A stretch of DNA of 64,000 nucleotides. It comes from Zunongwangia pacifica. GTDB taxonomy: Bacteria > Bacteroidota > Bacteroidia > Flavobacteriales > Flavobacteriaceae. Below are positions 34,201 through 42,962 of the stretch, piece after piece (the first letter of the stretch is position 1; the number at the start of each line of letters is the position of its first letter). The stretch spans positions 1 through 64,000 of the forward strand of contig NZ_JAKHSK010000003.1 of the NCBI RefSeq assembly GCF_023499215.1, written 5' to 3'. The position numbers were made by a program, and so were the translations under genes. The notes under the pieces are model-generated. The model worked only from the letters and a program-made list of their open reading frames with translations. It did no database searches and was not told where the DNA came from.

Positions 34201-35085
34201 ATGACAGGTTTAAAGAATTTAAGCAAAGGGATATTATTTTTTGTTATACTCACTTCATTTTCAATGTTTGGGCAGCGCCAGTTTGGTGGAGCAACTTTGT
34301 ATACGGTAAGAGATGAAATGGCCCAAGCACCAGAAGAAACCATAGATGAGGTGGCCGAAATTGGTTATCTGTATATCGAAGCTGCCGGTTATAGTGATGG
34401 AAAATTCTACGGAATGGAGCCCAAAAAGTTTAAAAAATTACTTGCTAAATATCATACCAAGCCATTAAGTAGCCATCAGGGGGGAGTGACTATGGAAAAT
34501 GTAGATCAAATGATTGAAGATGTAAAAAAAGCGGGATTCAAGTATTTTGTAATTCCGGTGCCACCAATGGGAAGATTTAAGTATGATCCTGAGACTCAAA
34601 CCATGGGGATGGATGATGATCTTGACTTTTTAGTAGAAACGTTTAATACCATAGGTGAAAAATGTAAAAAAGCAGGATTAGAGCTTTTGTATCACAATCA
34701 TGATTTTGAGTTTAAGAAAAATGAAAATGGTATTGTACCGATAGAATACTTCTTAGAAAATACCGATCCTAATTTGGTGAATTTTCAAATGGATTTATTC
34801 TGGGTAACCAAAGCAGGTGCAGATCCTGTAACGTATTTTAAAAAATATCCTGGCCGATTTAAATTATGGCATGTAAAAGATATGGATGAAGAAGGTAAGT
34901 TTGCCCCGGTAGGAGAGGGAACTATCGATTTTGGCCGTATCCTGAAAGAAAGAAGAACCTCTGGGATGAAATATTATATCGTAGAGCAGGACATGACTTT
35001 TGATCTTAAACCACTTGAAGCTATTAAAATTAGCCATGATAACCTTAAAGATTTTGGTTTCGATAAAGTGAAGTACGAGAAGTAA
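34201..35085 (+). CDS. Secreted sugar-phosphate isomerase/epimerase-like TIM-barrel protein
   Basis: 294 residues with an N-terminal signal (LFFVILTSFSMFGQ). The xylose-isomerase-like barrel is seen in ATLYTVRDEM, IGYLYIEAAGY, LLYHNHDFEF (metal-binding His and Asp), NFQMDLFWVTKAG, KLWHVKDMD and YYIVEQD. These conserved H/D/E residues bind a divalent metal. Flavobacterial relatives are annotated as sugar phosphate isomerases/epimerases, but secreted members probably act on sugars in the periplasm; substrate unknown. It stands alone between the TPP operon and a terminator. Confidence 0.88.
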   Translation: MTGLKNLSKGILFFVILTSFSMFGQRQFGGATLYTVRDEMAQAPEETIDEVAEIGYLYIEAAGYSDGKFYGMEPKKFKKLLAKYHTKPLSSHQGGVTMENVDQMIEDVKKAGFKYFVIPVPPMGRFKYDPETQTMGMDDDLDFLVETFNTIGEKCKKAGLELLYHNHDFEFKKNENGIVPIEYFLENTDPNLVNFQMDLFWVTKAGADPVTYFKKYPGRFKLWHVKDMDEEGKFAPVGEGTIDFGRILKERRTSGMKYYIVEQDMTFDLKPLEAIKISHDNLKDFGFDKVKYEK

Positions 35086-35172
35086 ACGCCTAAATACGTT
35101 TGTAGCATTATAAAAATATAAAAAAATAAGCCTGAAGAAATCTTAGGTTTAAACTATCCTCCAGATGTAATA

Positions 35173-35210
35173 GAAAAACCCTCTAAGTATAGACTTAAGA
35201 GGGTTTTTCG
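35173..35210 (+). terminator. Strong terminator, bidirectional
   Basis: GAAAAACCCTCTTAAG-type stem: AAAAACCCTCT pairs with AGAGGGTTTTT, with further pairing of AAGT/ACTT inside and a short loop. It lies between the convergent isomerase and DUF2652 genes. Confidence 0.9.
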
Positions 35211-35238
35211 TTATAACTAATTAAATTATCCTTTTAAT

Positions 35239-35886
35239 TTATGCGAGGCATTTTTTACAAAGGTCATTTTCAAAATCAAAAAAGGTGTAACATATTTTTT
35301 TAATACCGTCATAAATCTCACAAATAGTATTTTCAACAAATTTGTTCAGTTTTTTTAATTCAGAATTTACTTCAGCATCTAATAAAGCATCGGTAAGCAA
35401 CACATAAGTACTACTTGCAACCGAGTTTTTTAATAAATGATGCGCTTCGATAACCGTTTGCCCGTAAAGTTTTTCGAATTTACCAATATTGTATTGAGCC
35501 AATGGACCATAATGCGCTATTAGTTTTAAGGAAAGATCGATATTGAGCTGAAACTCTTCTTCTAAAAATTTCACTTCCTGATTAAAAACTTCTTTCATTA
35601 AACAAAACTGGTGAAGAATATCTTTCGCAGCTATTCTTTTTCCGTATTTAAAAAATAATACAGCGTCTCCTTCAATTTCTGAGATCTGAAGATCTAATAC
35701 ATTACTTCTTATAATTGCGTTAAGTAGTTTGGAGATGATCAATTTTCCAGTTTCAACATCTGTAGTTTCAACAAATCGGCTAAAACCACTAATATCAGGA
35801 ATAATGATGGTTCCTTCAACTACTTTAGATTCGTATACATTTGTATTGATGAGAAAGGGGAGTTGTCTGGTAATTGTTCTATTCAT
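35239..35886 (-). CDS. DUF2652 protein, adenylate-cyclase-like fold
   Basis: 215 residues. The segment GTIIIPDISGFSRFVETTDV followed by QISEIEGDAVLFFKYG resembles the class III nucleotide cyclase core, with the metal-binding Asp in PDISGF and the second in EGDAV, as found in DUF2652 proteins of Bacteroidota. Whether it makes cAMP is not known for this family. The C-terminus has a CKKC pair. It is transcribed divergently from the HxlR regulator across about 200 bp. Confidence 0.8.
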   Translation of the reverse strand: MNRTITRQLPFLINTNVYESKVVEGTIIIPDISGFSRFVETTDVETGKLIISKLLNAIIRSNVLDLQISEIEGDAVLFFKYGKRIAAKDILHQFCLMKEVFNQEVKFLEEEFQLNIDLSLKLIAHYGPLAQYNIGKFEKLYGQTVIEAHHLLKNSVASSTYVLLTDALLDAEVNSELKKLNKFVENTICEIYDGIKKICYTFFDFENDLCKKCLA

Positions 35887-36020
35887 AGCAATTTTTATTA
35901 GATGATGATACCAGATAATCGTAATGATAGCGATGTATCCAAGTAGTTTGATTTTAAAGATTAGTCTTATTTAAAACCTTTTACTTACAGTATTTTTTAA
36001 AATTCTTTTTCAAAAATATG

Positions 36021-36028
36021 TATATTTG
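36021..36028 (+). promoter_or_regulatory. -7 promoter box before the HxlR gene
   Basis: TATATTTG matches the Bacteroidota -7 consensus TAnnTTTG exactly. The predicted start of transcription (about 36033) falls after the ATG at 36018 but before the ATG at 36090, which supports the shorter HxlR protein. No clear -33 TTTG is present 19 bp upstream. Confidence 0.5.
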
Positions 36029-36089
36029 GTATACAAAAGTTAGTAATAAACTAAATGTAAGTGATATACAATTTGTTAGTCGTAAAAAG

Positions 36090-36440
36090 ATGGGAGAATT
36101 ATTAGAAAAAAAAGCTTGTGAAAGCAGGTTAGGGGCGATCGACGATGCGCTTTATGCAATTGGCGGAAAATGGAAGCTTAAAATTATCATCGCACTTAAA
36201 GAAGGCAACCAACGCTTTAATGAGCTGCAAAGGGCTTTAGATATTTCGGCAAGAATGTTATCCAGGGAATTAAAAGATCTGGAGCTTAATGGTTTTGTAG
36301 CGCGCAAAGTATATACCGATACTCCAGTGGTTATAGAGTACGAACTTACCGATTATAGTAATTCTTTATCTGAAATTTTGGAGGCTTTAAGCTCGTGGGG
36401 AATTAGACACCGCAAAAAACTGATAGAGGAACGATCTTAA
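36090..36440 (+). CDS. HxlR-family winged-helix transcriptional regulator
   Basis: 116 residues from ATG 36090. The HxlR winged helix is complete: CESRLGAIDDALYAIGGKWK, LKIIIALKEGNQRFNELQRA, LDISARMLSRELKDLELNGF, and the wing with VVIEYELTDYSNSLSEILEA. The family cysteine just before the first helix is kept and in related proteins can sense electrophiles or oxidants. The open frame extends 24 codons upstream to 36018, but this extension is not like the family and the promoter lies inside it. Divergent neighbour: DUF2652 gene. Target genes unknown. Confidence 0.92.
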   Translation: MGELLEKKACESRLGAIDDALYAIGGKWKLKIIIALKEGNQRFNELQRALDISARMLSRELKDLELNGFVARKVYTDTPVVIEYELTDYSNSLSEILEALSSWGIRHRKKLIEERS

Positions 36441-36442
36441 AA

Positions 36443-36470
36443 ATTATTGTAGTAAAAAAACTACAATAAT
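36443..36470. other. Perfect 11-bp inverted repeat after the HxlR gene
   Basis: ATTATTGTAGT and ACTACAATAAT, 6-nt A-rich loop, directly after the HxlR stop. There is no T run after it, so it is not a standard terminator; it may protect the mRNA end or bind a protein. With the next two hairpins it belongs to the 478-bp spacer 36441-36918, which has no protein gene that I can see. Confidence 0.5.
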
Positions 36471-36572
36471 GTAAAATAAATAGTAGGACTAAGCGTTATA
36501 ATTTTAACGGATCTTTTAAGAGATTTTCGTTATTTCTATAAAACTGCATTATACCTAACCTAATGTAGCTTG

Positions 36573-36602
36573 AAGCCTTTCTTAACTGAAAGGCTTTTTT
36601 AT
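36573..36602 (+). terminator. Rho-independent terminator
   Basis: AAGCCTTTC pairs with GAAAGGCTT, loop TTAACT, followed by TTTTTA. It ends the HxlR transcript or a transcript starting in the spacer. Confidence 0.85.
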
Positions 36603-36849
36603 TCCGTTAAATTACACTTAGATTTTGCTTAGTGATAGTGTATTCAACTTCAGGATATTTCTTTTATAGCATTTAAGATTTTTTTTCTATTTTTAACCCA
36701 ATCCGAAAATTAATAATCTAAATATACCCTATTCCAATGATTTCTCTTTTAAAATGCTAAAACGATTTAATTAGATGTGTTTTTTCAATGCTTTTCACGA
36801 TGCTTTAGAATGTGTATTTGTATAGTTTGATTGATTATAGTTAATTTTT

Positions 36850-36882
36850 AGGAAACCTTGCTTTGCGAGGTTTCCTTTAATT
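36850..36882 (+). terminator. Strong hairpin before the GH92 gene, probable terminator
   Basis: AGGAAACCT pairs with AGGTTTCCT, with extra GC pairing inside, followed by TTAATTTT. It sits 37 bp before the GH92 start, so either it ends a short upstream RNA or it is part of the GH92 leader. Confidence 0.7.
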
Positions 36883-36918
36883 TTATCACCAATTTCGAAA
36901 ATCTAAATTACCTTAAAC

Positions 36919-38997
36919 ATGAAAAGAATTATTGCTGCAATTACCGTAGCACTATGTATGGCATGCCAGCCAAAACCTGAAGATAAAGGATCAAAATCGG
37001 CCAATATTACCGATAAGGTGAATGTCTTTTTAGGATCCTCTGGCGATCACGGGCAAATGTCTCCATCGGCATCAACTCCTTTTAACATGATGAGTATAGG
37101 CCCACATACTAATCCGCATAACCATACGGGTTACGAGCATTACGCTAAAGAGTTTGATGGTTTTACCCATACGCATTTAGAAGGTGTTGGTTGTACCGGT
37201 AGTGGAGGGAATATTCTTATTAAACCTATTTTGGAAGATAATAAGGATACCGAGTTGCTGAAAATTTCAGAACATGCAAAACCCGGATTTTACGAAGTAA
37301 ATTTTGAAAATGGGATCGATGCCGCAATGAGCGTTACGCATAACTTCGGGATTCATCAGTATAATTTCAATGGTGAAAAAGGAGGTTTATATATCGATCT
37401 TTCCTTTGCACTTTCAAATAGATTTGTTTCTGAAGAGCATGAAATTCAGGATAACAAAATAAGCGGAGTAATTGATACCAAAACAACCTGTCATGCCGGG
37501 ACGTATCGCTTTTATTATGAAATTCAGTTAAAAAATATTGCTAAGATTTCTCAAATTTCGAAACATGGTTTAATTGCCAAAGCAAAAGACAATTCTAGAG
37601 AAGTACAGGTTTTAATAGGATTTTCTTCGGTTTCTAAAGAATATGCAAAGCAAAGAATTGAAAATGCTTCCTACGAAAATCTTAAAAAGAAAGCGAATGC
37701 GGAATGGGAAAAAGCATTAAGCAGAATTAGTGTTGAAGGTGAAGAAGATCGTGAAGATCTTTTTTATTCATTGTTATACCGTGGTTTGCAATCTCCTTAT
37801 ATTGTTTCTGAAGAAGACGGAACGTATCCTGCGATCGATGGTACAATTCAAAAAACAGAGGGGACTATTTACAGCGGTTGGGCAATTTGGGATAATTATC
37901 GGGAGCAATTACCTATGTTGTCTATCGCTTATCCAGATCGTTATGATGACATTGTAACATCTATAGAAAATTTATACGCTTTCGGAAAGAAAAACTGGGC
38001 AACAGAGCATGAGCCTGCACCAACGGTTAGGACAGAGCATGCCATTGTAGTTTTACTGGATGCGTATAATAAAGGCTACGAAGTAGATATTAAAAGAATT
38101 AAAGATTCCCTAGTTAAGGATGCTGAAAATTTAGATTATGGTGCGCCAGATAAGGCTTTGGAATCTTCTTACGATAATTGGGCTATGGCGCAATTAATGA
38201 AGATCGATGGCGATACCGTATTGTATAATAAGTACCTTAAAAAGGCACTGGATTACAAGGAATATTGGAATAAGGATTTTAAAGATATTACCCGTAATGA
38301 TGTAGACCGCATGCAGGCAAGAGGTTTATACCAGGGAACGATCTGGCAGTATCGCTGGTTTGTTCCTTTTGATGTGAACGGACTTAAACAGTTAGCCGGT
38401 GGTGAAGATCAGTTTTTGGAGGAACTGAATACTTTTTTTAGAAATCATAATTACAATCATGCCAACCAACCAGATTTGCAGGTTCCGGGAATGTATAATG
38501 CCACTAAAGAGCCATGGAAATCTCAGGAACTATATCGTAAAATAATGCTAGATACCATGGTACAGGCTTATTTTAATGATAATAGTAAAGGAATAGATCC
38601 TTATGTAGGCCGAATTTACCAGAACAAACCTAAAGGGTATATAAGAACAATGGATGATGATGCAGGTACCATGTCTTCCTGGTTTGTTATGCGAAGTTTA
38701 GGACTTTCTTCCGCCAATATTGGGGATCCTGTGTACTACCTTACCGCACCAATATTTAAAGAAATATCCATTAATTATCCAGAAGGAAAGACTTTTAAAA
38801 TAAGGGTAGCAAATTATAATAAAGATCATTATTATGTTGAAAGTGCGACCTTAAACGGAGAGACTTTAAACCGAAACTGGTTAACACAGCGGGAAATTTT
38901 AAAAGGAGGAGAACTGGTGATCAAAACATCGGAAACTCCAAATAAAGAATGGGGTGTTAAAGAACCTTGGGTTTCTTCAATAAAAAAGGAAAGATAA
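36919..38997 (+). CDS. GH92 family alpha-mannosidase, lipoprotein
   Basis: 692 residues with a lipobox (LCMAC). The N-terminal beta-sandwich begins NVFLGSSGDHGQMSPSASTP and contains FTHTHLEGVGCTGSGG; the catalytic (alpha/alpha)6 domain has GTIYSGWAIWDNYREQLPML and the highly conserved TMDDDAGTMSSWFVMRSLGL. GH92 enzymes are Ca2+-dependent exo-acting alpha-mannosidases that trim N-glycan or yeast-type mannan. It is slightly shorter than typical members but has all the main motifs. No susCD pair adjoins it. Confidence 0.93.
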   Translation: MKRIIAAITVALCMACQPKPEDKGSKSANITDKVNVFLGSSGDHGQMSPSASTPFNMMSIGPHTNPHNHTGYEHYAKEFDGFTHTHLEGVGCTGSGGNILIKPILEDNKDTELLKISEHAKPGFYEVNFENGIDAAMSVTHNFGIHQYNFNGEKGGLYIDLSFALSNRFVSEEHEIQDNKISGVIDTKTTCHAGTYRFYYEIQLKNIAKISQISKHGLIAKAKDNSREVQVLIGFSSVSKEYAKQRIENASYENLKKKANAEWEKALSRISVEGEEDREDLFYSLLYRGLQSPYIVSEEDGTYPAIDGTIQKTEGTIYSGWAIWDNYREQLPMLSIAYPDRYDDIVTSIENLYAFGKKNWATEHEPAPTVRTEHAIVVLLDAYNKGYEVDIKRIKDSLVKDAENLDYGAPDKALESSYDNWAMAQLMKIDGDTVLYNKYLKKALDYKEYWNKDFKDITRNDVDRMQARGLYQGTIWQYRWFVPFDVNGLKQLAGGEDQFLEELNTFFRNHNYNHANQPDLQVPGMYNATKEPWKSQELYRKIMLDTMVQAYFNDNSKGIDPYVGRIYQNKPKGYIRTMDDDAGTMSSWFVMRSLGLSSANIGDPVYYLTAPIFKEISINYPEGKTFKIRVANYNKDHYYVESATLNGETLNRNWLTQREILKGGELVIKTSETPNKEWGVKEPWVSSIKKER

Positions 38998-39011
38998 TCG
39001 TAAAAAATGTA

Positions 39012-39041
39012 AGAGGCTGATACTATTATCAGGCTTTTTTT
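39012..39041 (+). terminator. Terminator after the GH92 gene
   Basis: GGCTGATA pairs with TATCAGGC with one mismatch, loop CTAT, followed by seven T residues. Confidence 0.7.
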
Positions 39042-39192
39042 ATGAGTTTTCCTTAAAGTATTACCCAAATTTTTAATTTATGTTTTGTGTTTTCCCAATT
39101 TTATTTAATTTAAGCCTCAAAAATTGACTTTTGCGGTCTTTACTACAATATCCTGGCAGAATACTTGTTATAGATAAGTCCCAAAAAGTGTG

Positions 39193-39837
39193 ATGATGTT
39201 GATAGAAATGCTAAATTATAGATATCAAAAACATACATCTGTTATCAGACTGGCTATGGACCATTGCCATAACTTGCTTAATAACAGTAGGTGTGGTAAG
39301 TTGCCATATCATAATATACAGCACACTTTTGAGGTCTATCAATATGTACAACGAATTGCCGATTACGAAAATTTAACACCGCATGAGAGGGAAATAGTTG
39401 TTTTGGCCTCTCTTTTTCACGATACAGGAAATAGCAATACCTATAAAGGGCACGAAAAAATTAGTGCAGAAAATGCCTTTACGTTTTTATCGAATATTGG
39501 CTATCCTCAAGATGATATCGAAAAAATATGCTCTTGTATTAAAGCTACCCAAATGCCACAAGCGCCAAAAACAAAGGTGGAAGAAATTCTTTGTGATGCC
39601 GATTTAGCACATTTAGGCACGAATGCCTTCAGAACAAAAAATAAATTGCTAAGATCTGAATGGTTTAAGTGTTTCAACAAAAATTATACTGATAAAGAGT
39701 GGCTAGAGAACAATATTTGTTTTTTAGAATCTCATACTTATTTTACCAATTATGGTAAAGAAATTTTACTTCCGAAGAAACAAAAAAATCTAGAACTACT
39801 AAAACAAGCCTATCAAAGGTTATTAGCAGAAGAATAA
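39193..39837 (+). CDS. HD-domain phosphohydrolase
   Basis: 214 residues from the ATG at 39193 (a GTG just before is less likely). The HD metal site is complete: PYHNIQHTFEV, LASLFHDTGNS, GHEKISAENAF and ILCDADLAHLG supply the His, His-Asp and Asp ligands. HD proteins of this size are often nucleotide or cyclic-nucleotide phosphohydrolases; the substrate here is not known. It is 76 bp upstream of the Crp/Fnr regulator gene on the same strand. Confidence 0.88.
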   Translation: MMLIEMLNYRYQKHTSVIRLAMDHCHNLLNNSRCGKLPYHNIQHTFEVYQYVQRIADYENLTPHEREIVVLASLFHDTGNSNTYKGHEKISAENAFTFLSNIGYPQDDIEKICSCIKATQMPQAPKTKVEEILCDADLAHLGTNAFRTKNKLLRSEWFKCFNKNYTDKEWLENNICFLESHTYFTNYGKEILLPKKQKNLELLKQAYQRLLAEE

Positions 39838-39913
39838 TTTATATTTTTTTGAAAATCGAAATTAAGTCGGTTGCTTTTTTTAATTTAGGAGCTTAATTCT
39901 TCATCTCATCCCC

Positions 39914-40546
39914 ATGCTAGAAAAATTAAAAGATGCTTATCATTTTATTTTTGAAGACGAACTTTTAAACGAGATCAATACATCTGGACAGCTTAAAGAA
40001 TTTAAGGCTGGCGAGATGATTATAGATTTTGGCGATTATTTAAAATCTATGCCCTTGTTGTTAGAAGGAGCGATAAAAGTGCTAAGAGAAGACAGTGATG
40101 GTGATGAGTTATTGCTTTATTTTCTGGAAAGAGGAGACACCTGTGCCATGACCTTAAGCTGTTGCCTGGGTACTACAAAAAGTGAAATTAGGGCAGTTGC
40201 AGAAAGGGACACTACTTTAATTATGATTCCTATCGAAAAAATGGAAGATTGGACGGCGCAATATAAAAGCTGGAGAAATTTCGTTTTTGAAAGTTATCAC
40301 ACGCGTTTAACCGAAATGCTGGATACCATAGATACGATTGCATTTTTAAATATGGACGAGCGCATTATGAAATATCTTCAGGATAAAGCTAAAATCAATC
40401 AAGATGAGGTAGTAAGCAGTACCCACCAGCAAATTGCTTACGATTTACATACCTCTAGAGTCGTAGTTTCCAGAATTCTTAAAAAGCTTGAAATAGAAGG
40501 GAAAATAAAATTAAATCGTAATCAGATTGAAGTTTTAGATCTTTAA
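39914..40546 (+). CDS. Crp/Fnr-family regulator, likely controller of the sulfur genes
   Basis: 210 residues: a cyclic-nucleotide-binding-type beta roll (about 10-125), a dimer helix (about 125-155) and a winged helix (about 155-205). The roll lacks the residues that bind cAMP. All three cysteines are clustered, C77 in RGDTCAMT and C83-C84 in LSCC, a possible persulfide or redox sensor. The recognition helix TSRVVVSRILKKLE has Val where CRP and FNR have the key Glu, and resembles NtcA, which binds GTA-N8-TAC. TGTAAC-N4-GTTAC sites lie before the next gene and two other sulfur units. No such site precedes its own gene. Confidence 0.9.
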   Translation: MLEKLKDAYHFIFEDELLNEINTSGQLKEFKAGEMIIDFGDYLKSMPLLLEGAIKVLREDSDGDELLLYFLERGDTCAMTLSCCLGTTKSEIRAVAERDTTLIMIPIEKMEDWTAQYKSWRNFVFESYHTRLTEMLDTIDTIAFLNMDERIMKYLQDKAKINQDEVVSSTHQQIAYDLHTSRVVVSRILKKLEIEGKIKLNRNQIEVLDL

Positions 40547-40571
40547 TAATAGAATTTAACTTAAAATCTTT

Positions 40572-40615
40572 GTAACACAAGTTACGGTACGCTTTAATTA
40601 AGCCTTCTATATTTG
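40572..40615 (+). promoter_or_regulatory. Crp/Fnr-type operator and -7 box before the TauE/SafE gene (site 1)
   Basis: GTAAC-ACAA-GTTAC (40572-40585) with a preceding T, then TATATTTG (40608-40615). The operator centre is 36.5 bp before the last base of the -7 box, placing it near -41 from the expected transcription start, the class II activator position. The start codon is 47 bp after the operator. Sites 2 and 3 share this geometry. Confidence 0.75.
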
Positions 40616-40632
40616 CCCTAGAAATTATAAGA

Positions 40633-41448
40633 ATGGAAATAACTCAGGTTTTAGGATTTGTTGGAGCATTAATTATCGGTTTGGTATTGGGATTAACCGG
40701 CGGTGGAGGATCGATTCTTACCGTTCCTGTTTTTGTGTACGTTCTGCATATTAATCCCGTTACCGCTACGGCGTATTCTCTTTTTGTAGTAGGATCCAGT
40801 TCGGCCGTGGGAGCGATCGATAATTTTAATAAAGGTCGGATAGACTTTAAAAGTTCTATGATTTTTGCTCTTCCCGCGGTTGTTGCCATTTTTTCTACCC
40901 GAAAATATTTATTACCATCCATTCCGCATCATATTGCTAATTTTGGAAGTTTTGAGCTTACCAAAGATTTAATGATCATGAGCTTTTTTGCTATTTTGAT
41001 GTTGCTAGCTTCGGCATCAATGATCTTAAAAAAGAAAAAAGAAAACGTGGATATTGCAAATGGACCTACCGAGACTAAAAATGGATTGATGATTATCCTG
41101 GGTGCCGTAACGGGATTAGTTACAGGTTTGGTAGGTGCAGGCGGTGGATTTATTATTGTACCGATACTTGTCTTTTTGGCAGGATTAAAAATGAAAGAAG
41201 CCGTAGGTACCTCACTTTTTATCATTGCTTTAAACTCTATTATTGGATTTTTAGGAGATCTTGGTCATCTCCAGGTCGATTGGGTTTTTCTTTTAATTTT
41301 TACAGTGATCTCTATAATTGGTATTTTCTTCGGAATTTACTTTAGCAGATTTATCAATTCGCAAAAGCTAAAAAAAGCTTTCGGATGGATGGTATTGGTG
41401 ATGGGAATCTATATTTTATATATGGAGCTTTCAGGAAGTGGGATTTAA
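40633..41448 (+). CDS. TauE/SafE-family sulfite/organosulfur exporter
   Basis: 271 residues with about eight membrane helices in two homologous halves, each starting with a glycine-rich phrase: LGLTGGGGSILTVPVFVYVL and GLVGAGGGFIIVPILVFLAG, the TauE/SafE signature. Members export sulfite, sulfoacetate or other sulfur anions across the inner membrane. It follows the Crp/Fnr gene and has its own operator-promoter, suggesting export of sulfite or thiosulfate formed by the persulfide dioxygenase encoded at 55.0 kb. Substrate is inference. Confidence 0.92.
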   Translation: MEITQVLGFVGALIIGLVLGLTGGGGSILTVPVFVYVLHINPVTATAYSLFVVGSSSAVGAIDNFNKGRIDFKSSMIFALPAVVAIFSTRKYLLPSIPHHIANFGSFELTKDLMIMSFFAILMLLASASMILKKKKENVDIANGPTETKNGLMIILGAVTGLVTGLVGAGGGFIIVPILVFLAGLKMKEAVGTSLFIIALNSIIGFLGDLGHLQVDWVFLLIFTVISIIGIFFGIYFSRFINSQKLKKAFGWMVLVMGIYILYMELSGSGI

Positions 41449-41658
41449 CAGATGTTCCCTAAGATTAGTCATTTTAGCAAAGGATTCTTAATTATTTTTG
41501 ATGAAGAAGTATAATATCGTATTTAACAAAAGTTCAGTTTAATTTCCTGAATTTTACTCTGCTCGAATGGCCTAGATTCCTTAAATTTAAAGGTAATTAT
41601 AAAGTTTTTCCTCAAAAAGATAATACGCTTAAAAACAGCGGTTTTCAAAACCAGATAA

Positions 41659-42960
41659 ATGGAAAATTTAGATTACGCCCGCCTTCAAATGGCCTTTACA
41701 CTAGGCTTTCATATTATTTTTGCTTGTATTGGTATGGTGATGCCGTTTTTTATGGTAGTTTCTCATCACAAATGGTTAAAGACCAGGAATCCCGTTTACT
41801 TAAAACTTACAAAAGCCTGGCTAAAAGGAGTTGCTATTTTCTTTGTCACCGGGGCAGTTTCAGGCACCGCACTTTCTTTTGAACTGGGAATGTTGTGGCC
41901 AGAGTTTATGAAACATGCCGGCCCAATTATAGGAATGCCATTTTCGTTAGAAGGGGCAGCTTTTTTTGTTGAAGCCATTGCCTTAGGATTTTATCTTTAT
42001 GGTTGGAATAAACTTCCAGAGAAATTTCATTGGTTTACCGGGGTTATCATTGGGATTTCGGGAGTACTTTCCGGAATCCTGGTAGTGGCTGCGAACGGCT
42101 GGATGAATGCCCCAAGCGGTTTTGAATATATAAATGGCGAATTTACCAATGTAGATCCGGTACAGGCATTTTTAAATCCGGCCTGGTTTTCACAAGCCTT
42201 ACATATGACGCTGGCAGCTTTTGTCGCTACCAGTTTTGGGGTTGCCGGGATTCATGCTTTTCAGATTTTAAGAGGGAAAGCCGTAGAAGTGCATAAAAGT
42301 GCTTTTAAAATTGCCATTTCTTTTGGTGCGATTGCGGCACTGTTACAACCTATAAGTGGTGATATTTCGGCCAAAGATGTAGCGGAACGCCAGCCGGCAA
42401 AATTGGCCGCTATGGAGGCGCATTTTGAAACCGAAAAAGGAGCACCATTATTTATTGGTGGCGTTGTAGATGAAGAAAATAAAGAAGTCAATTATAAAAT
42501 TGAGATCCCAAACGCCCTTTCTTTTCTTGCCTTTGGTGATTTTGATGCTGAAGTAAAAGGACTTAATGAGTTTCCTGAAGACGAAATACCCCCTGTAGCT
42601 ATTGTACATTATGCGTTCCAGGTGATGGTTGGGATAGGTACCTTACTCGCGTTAGCCGGCATCCTGTTTTTTATAAGTCTTAAAAAGAAATCATGGATGA
42701 ATAGTAAAAAGTACTGGTGGTTCTTTATGCTATTGGCTCCTCTTGGTTTCTTAGCATTAGAAGCCGGTTGGGTAGTCACCGAAGTTGGCCGTCAGCCCTG
42801 GATTATCTATCAAATTATGAGAACTAGTGATGCCGTTACGCCAATGCCCGGAATGAAGTTTAGTTTCTTTATGTATGTAGCAGTTTATATTTTATTGGCG
42901 ATTACGGTTACCTGGTTAATGCAACGGCAAATAAAAGCCCTAAACACCCAAAAAGACTAA
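41659..42960 (+). CDS. cydA: Cytochrome bd-type quinol oxidase, subunit I
   Basis: 433 residues, about nine membrane helices. Heme-ligand histidines are seen in TLGFHIIFACIG near the N-terminus and in QALHMTLAA near residue 185; GRQPWIIYQIMRTSDAVTP near the C-terminus is diagnostic of CydA. The Q-loop is of the short type. The enzyme reduces oxygen with quinol, pumps no protons and has high oxygen affinity; bd oxidases are known to resist sulfide. It sits just after the TauE/SafE gene but 210 bp away, without a GTAAC-N4-GTTAC site. cydB follows by 2 bp. Confidence 0.97.
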   Translation: MENLDYARLQMAFTLGFHIIFACIGMVMPFFMVVSHHKWLKTRNPVYLKLTKAWLKGVAIFFVTGAVSGTALSFELGMLWPEFMKHAGPIIGMPFSLEGAAFFVEAIALGFYLYGWNKLPEKFHWFTGVIIGISGVLSGILVVAANGWMNAPSGFEYINGEFTNVDPVQAFLNPAWFSQALHMTLAAFVATSFGVAGIHAFQILRGKAVEVHKSAFKIAISFGAIAALLQPISGDISAKDVAERQPAKLAAMEAHFETEKGAPLFIGGVVDEENKEVNYKIEIPNALSFLAFGDFDAEVKGLNEFPEDEIPPVAIVHYAFQVMVGIGTLLALAGILFFISLKKKSWMNSKKYWWFFMLLAPLGFLALEAGWVVTEVGRQPWIIYQIMRTSDAVTPMPGMKFSFFMYVAVYILLAITVTWLMQRQIKALNTQKD

Positions 42961-42962
42961 TT

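Noticed and set aside
36018-36089. Longer N-terminus of the HxlR regulator
   Set aside because: The extension holds a TAnnTTTG promoter box and does not resemble the family; the ATG at 36090 gives a normal length.
39838-39913. Possible autoregulatory site before the Crp/Fnr gene
   Set aside because: No GTAAC-N4-GTTAC or clear half-sites are present, so autoregulation by the same motif is not supported.
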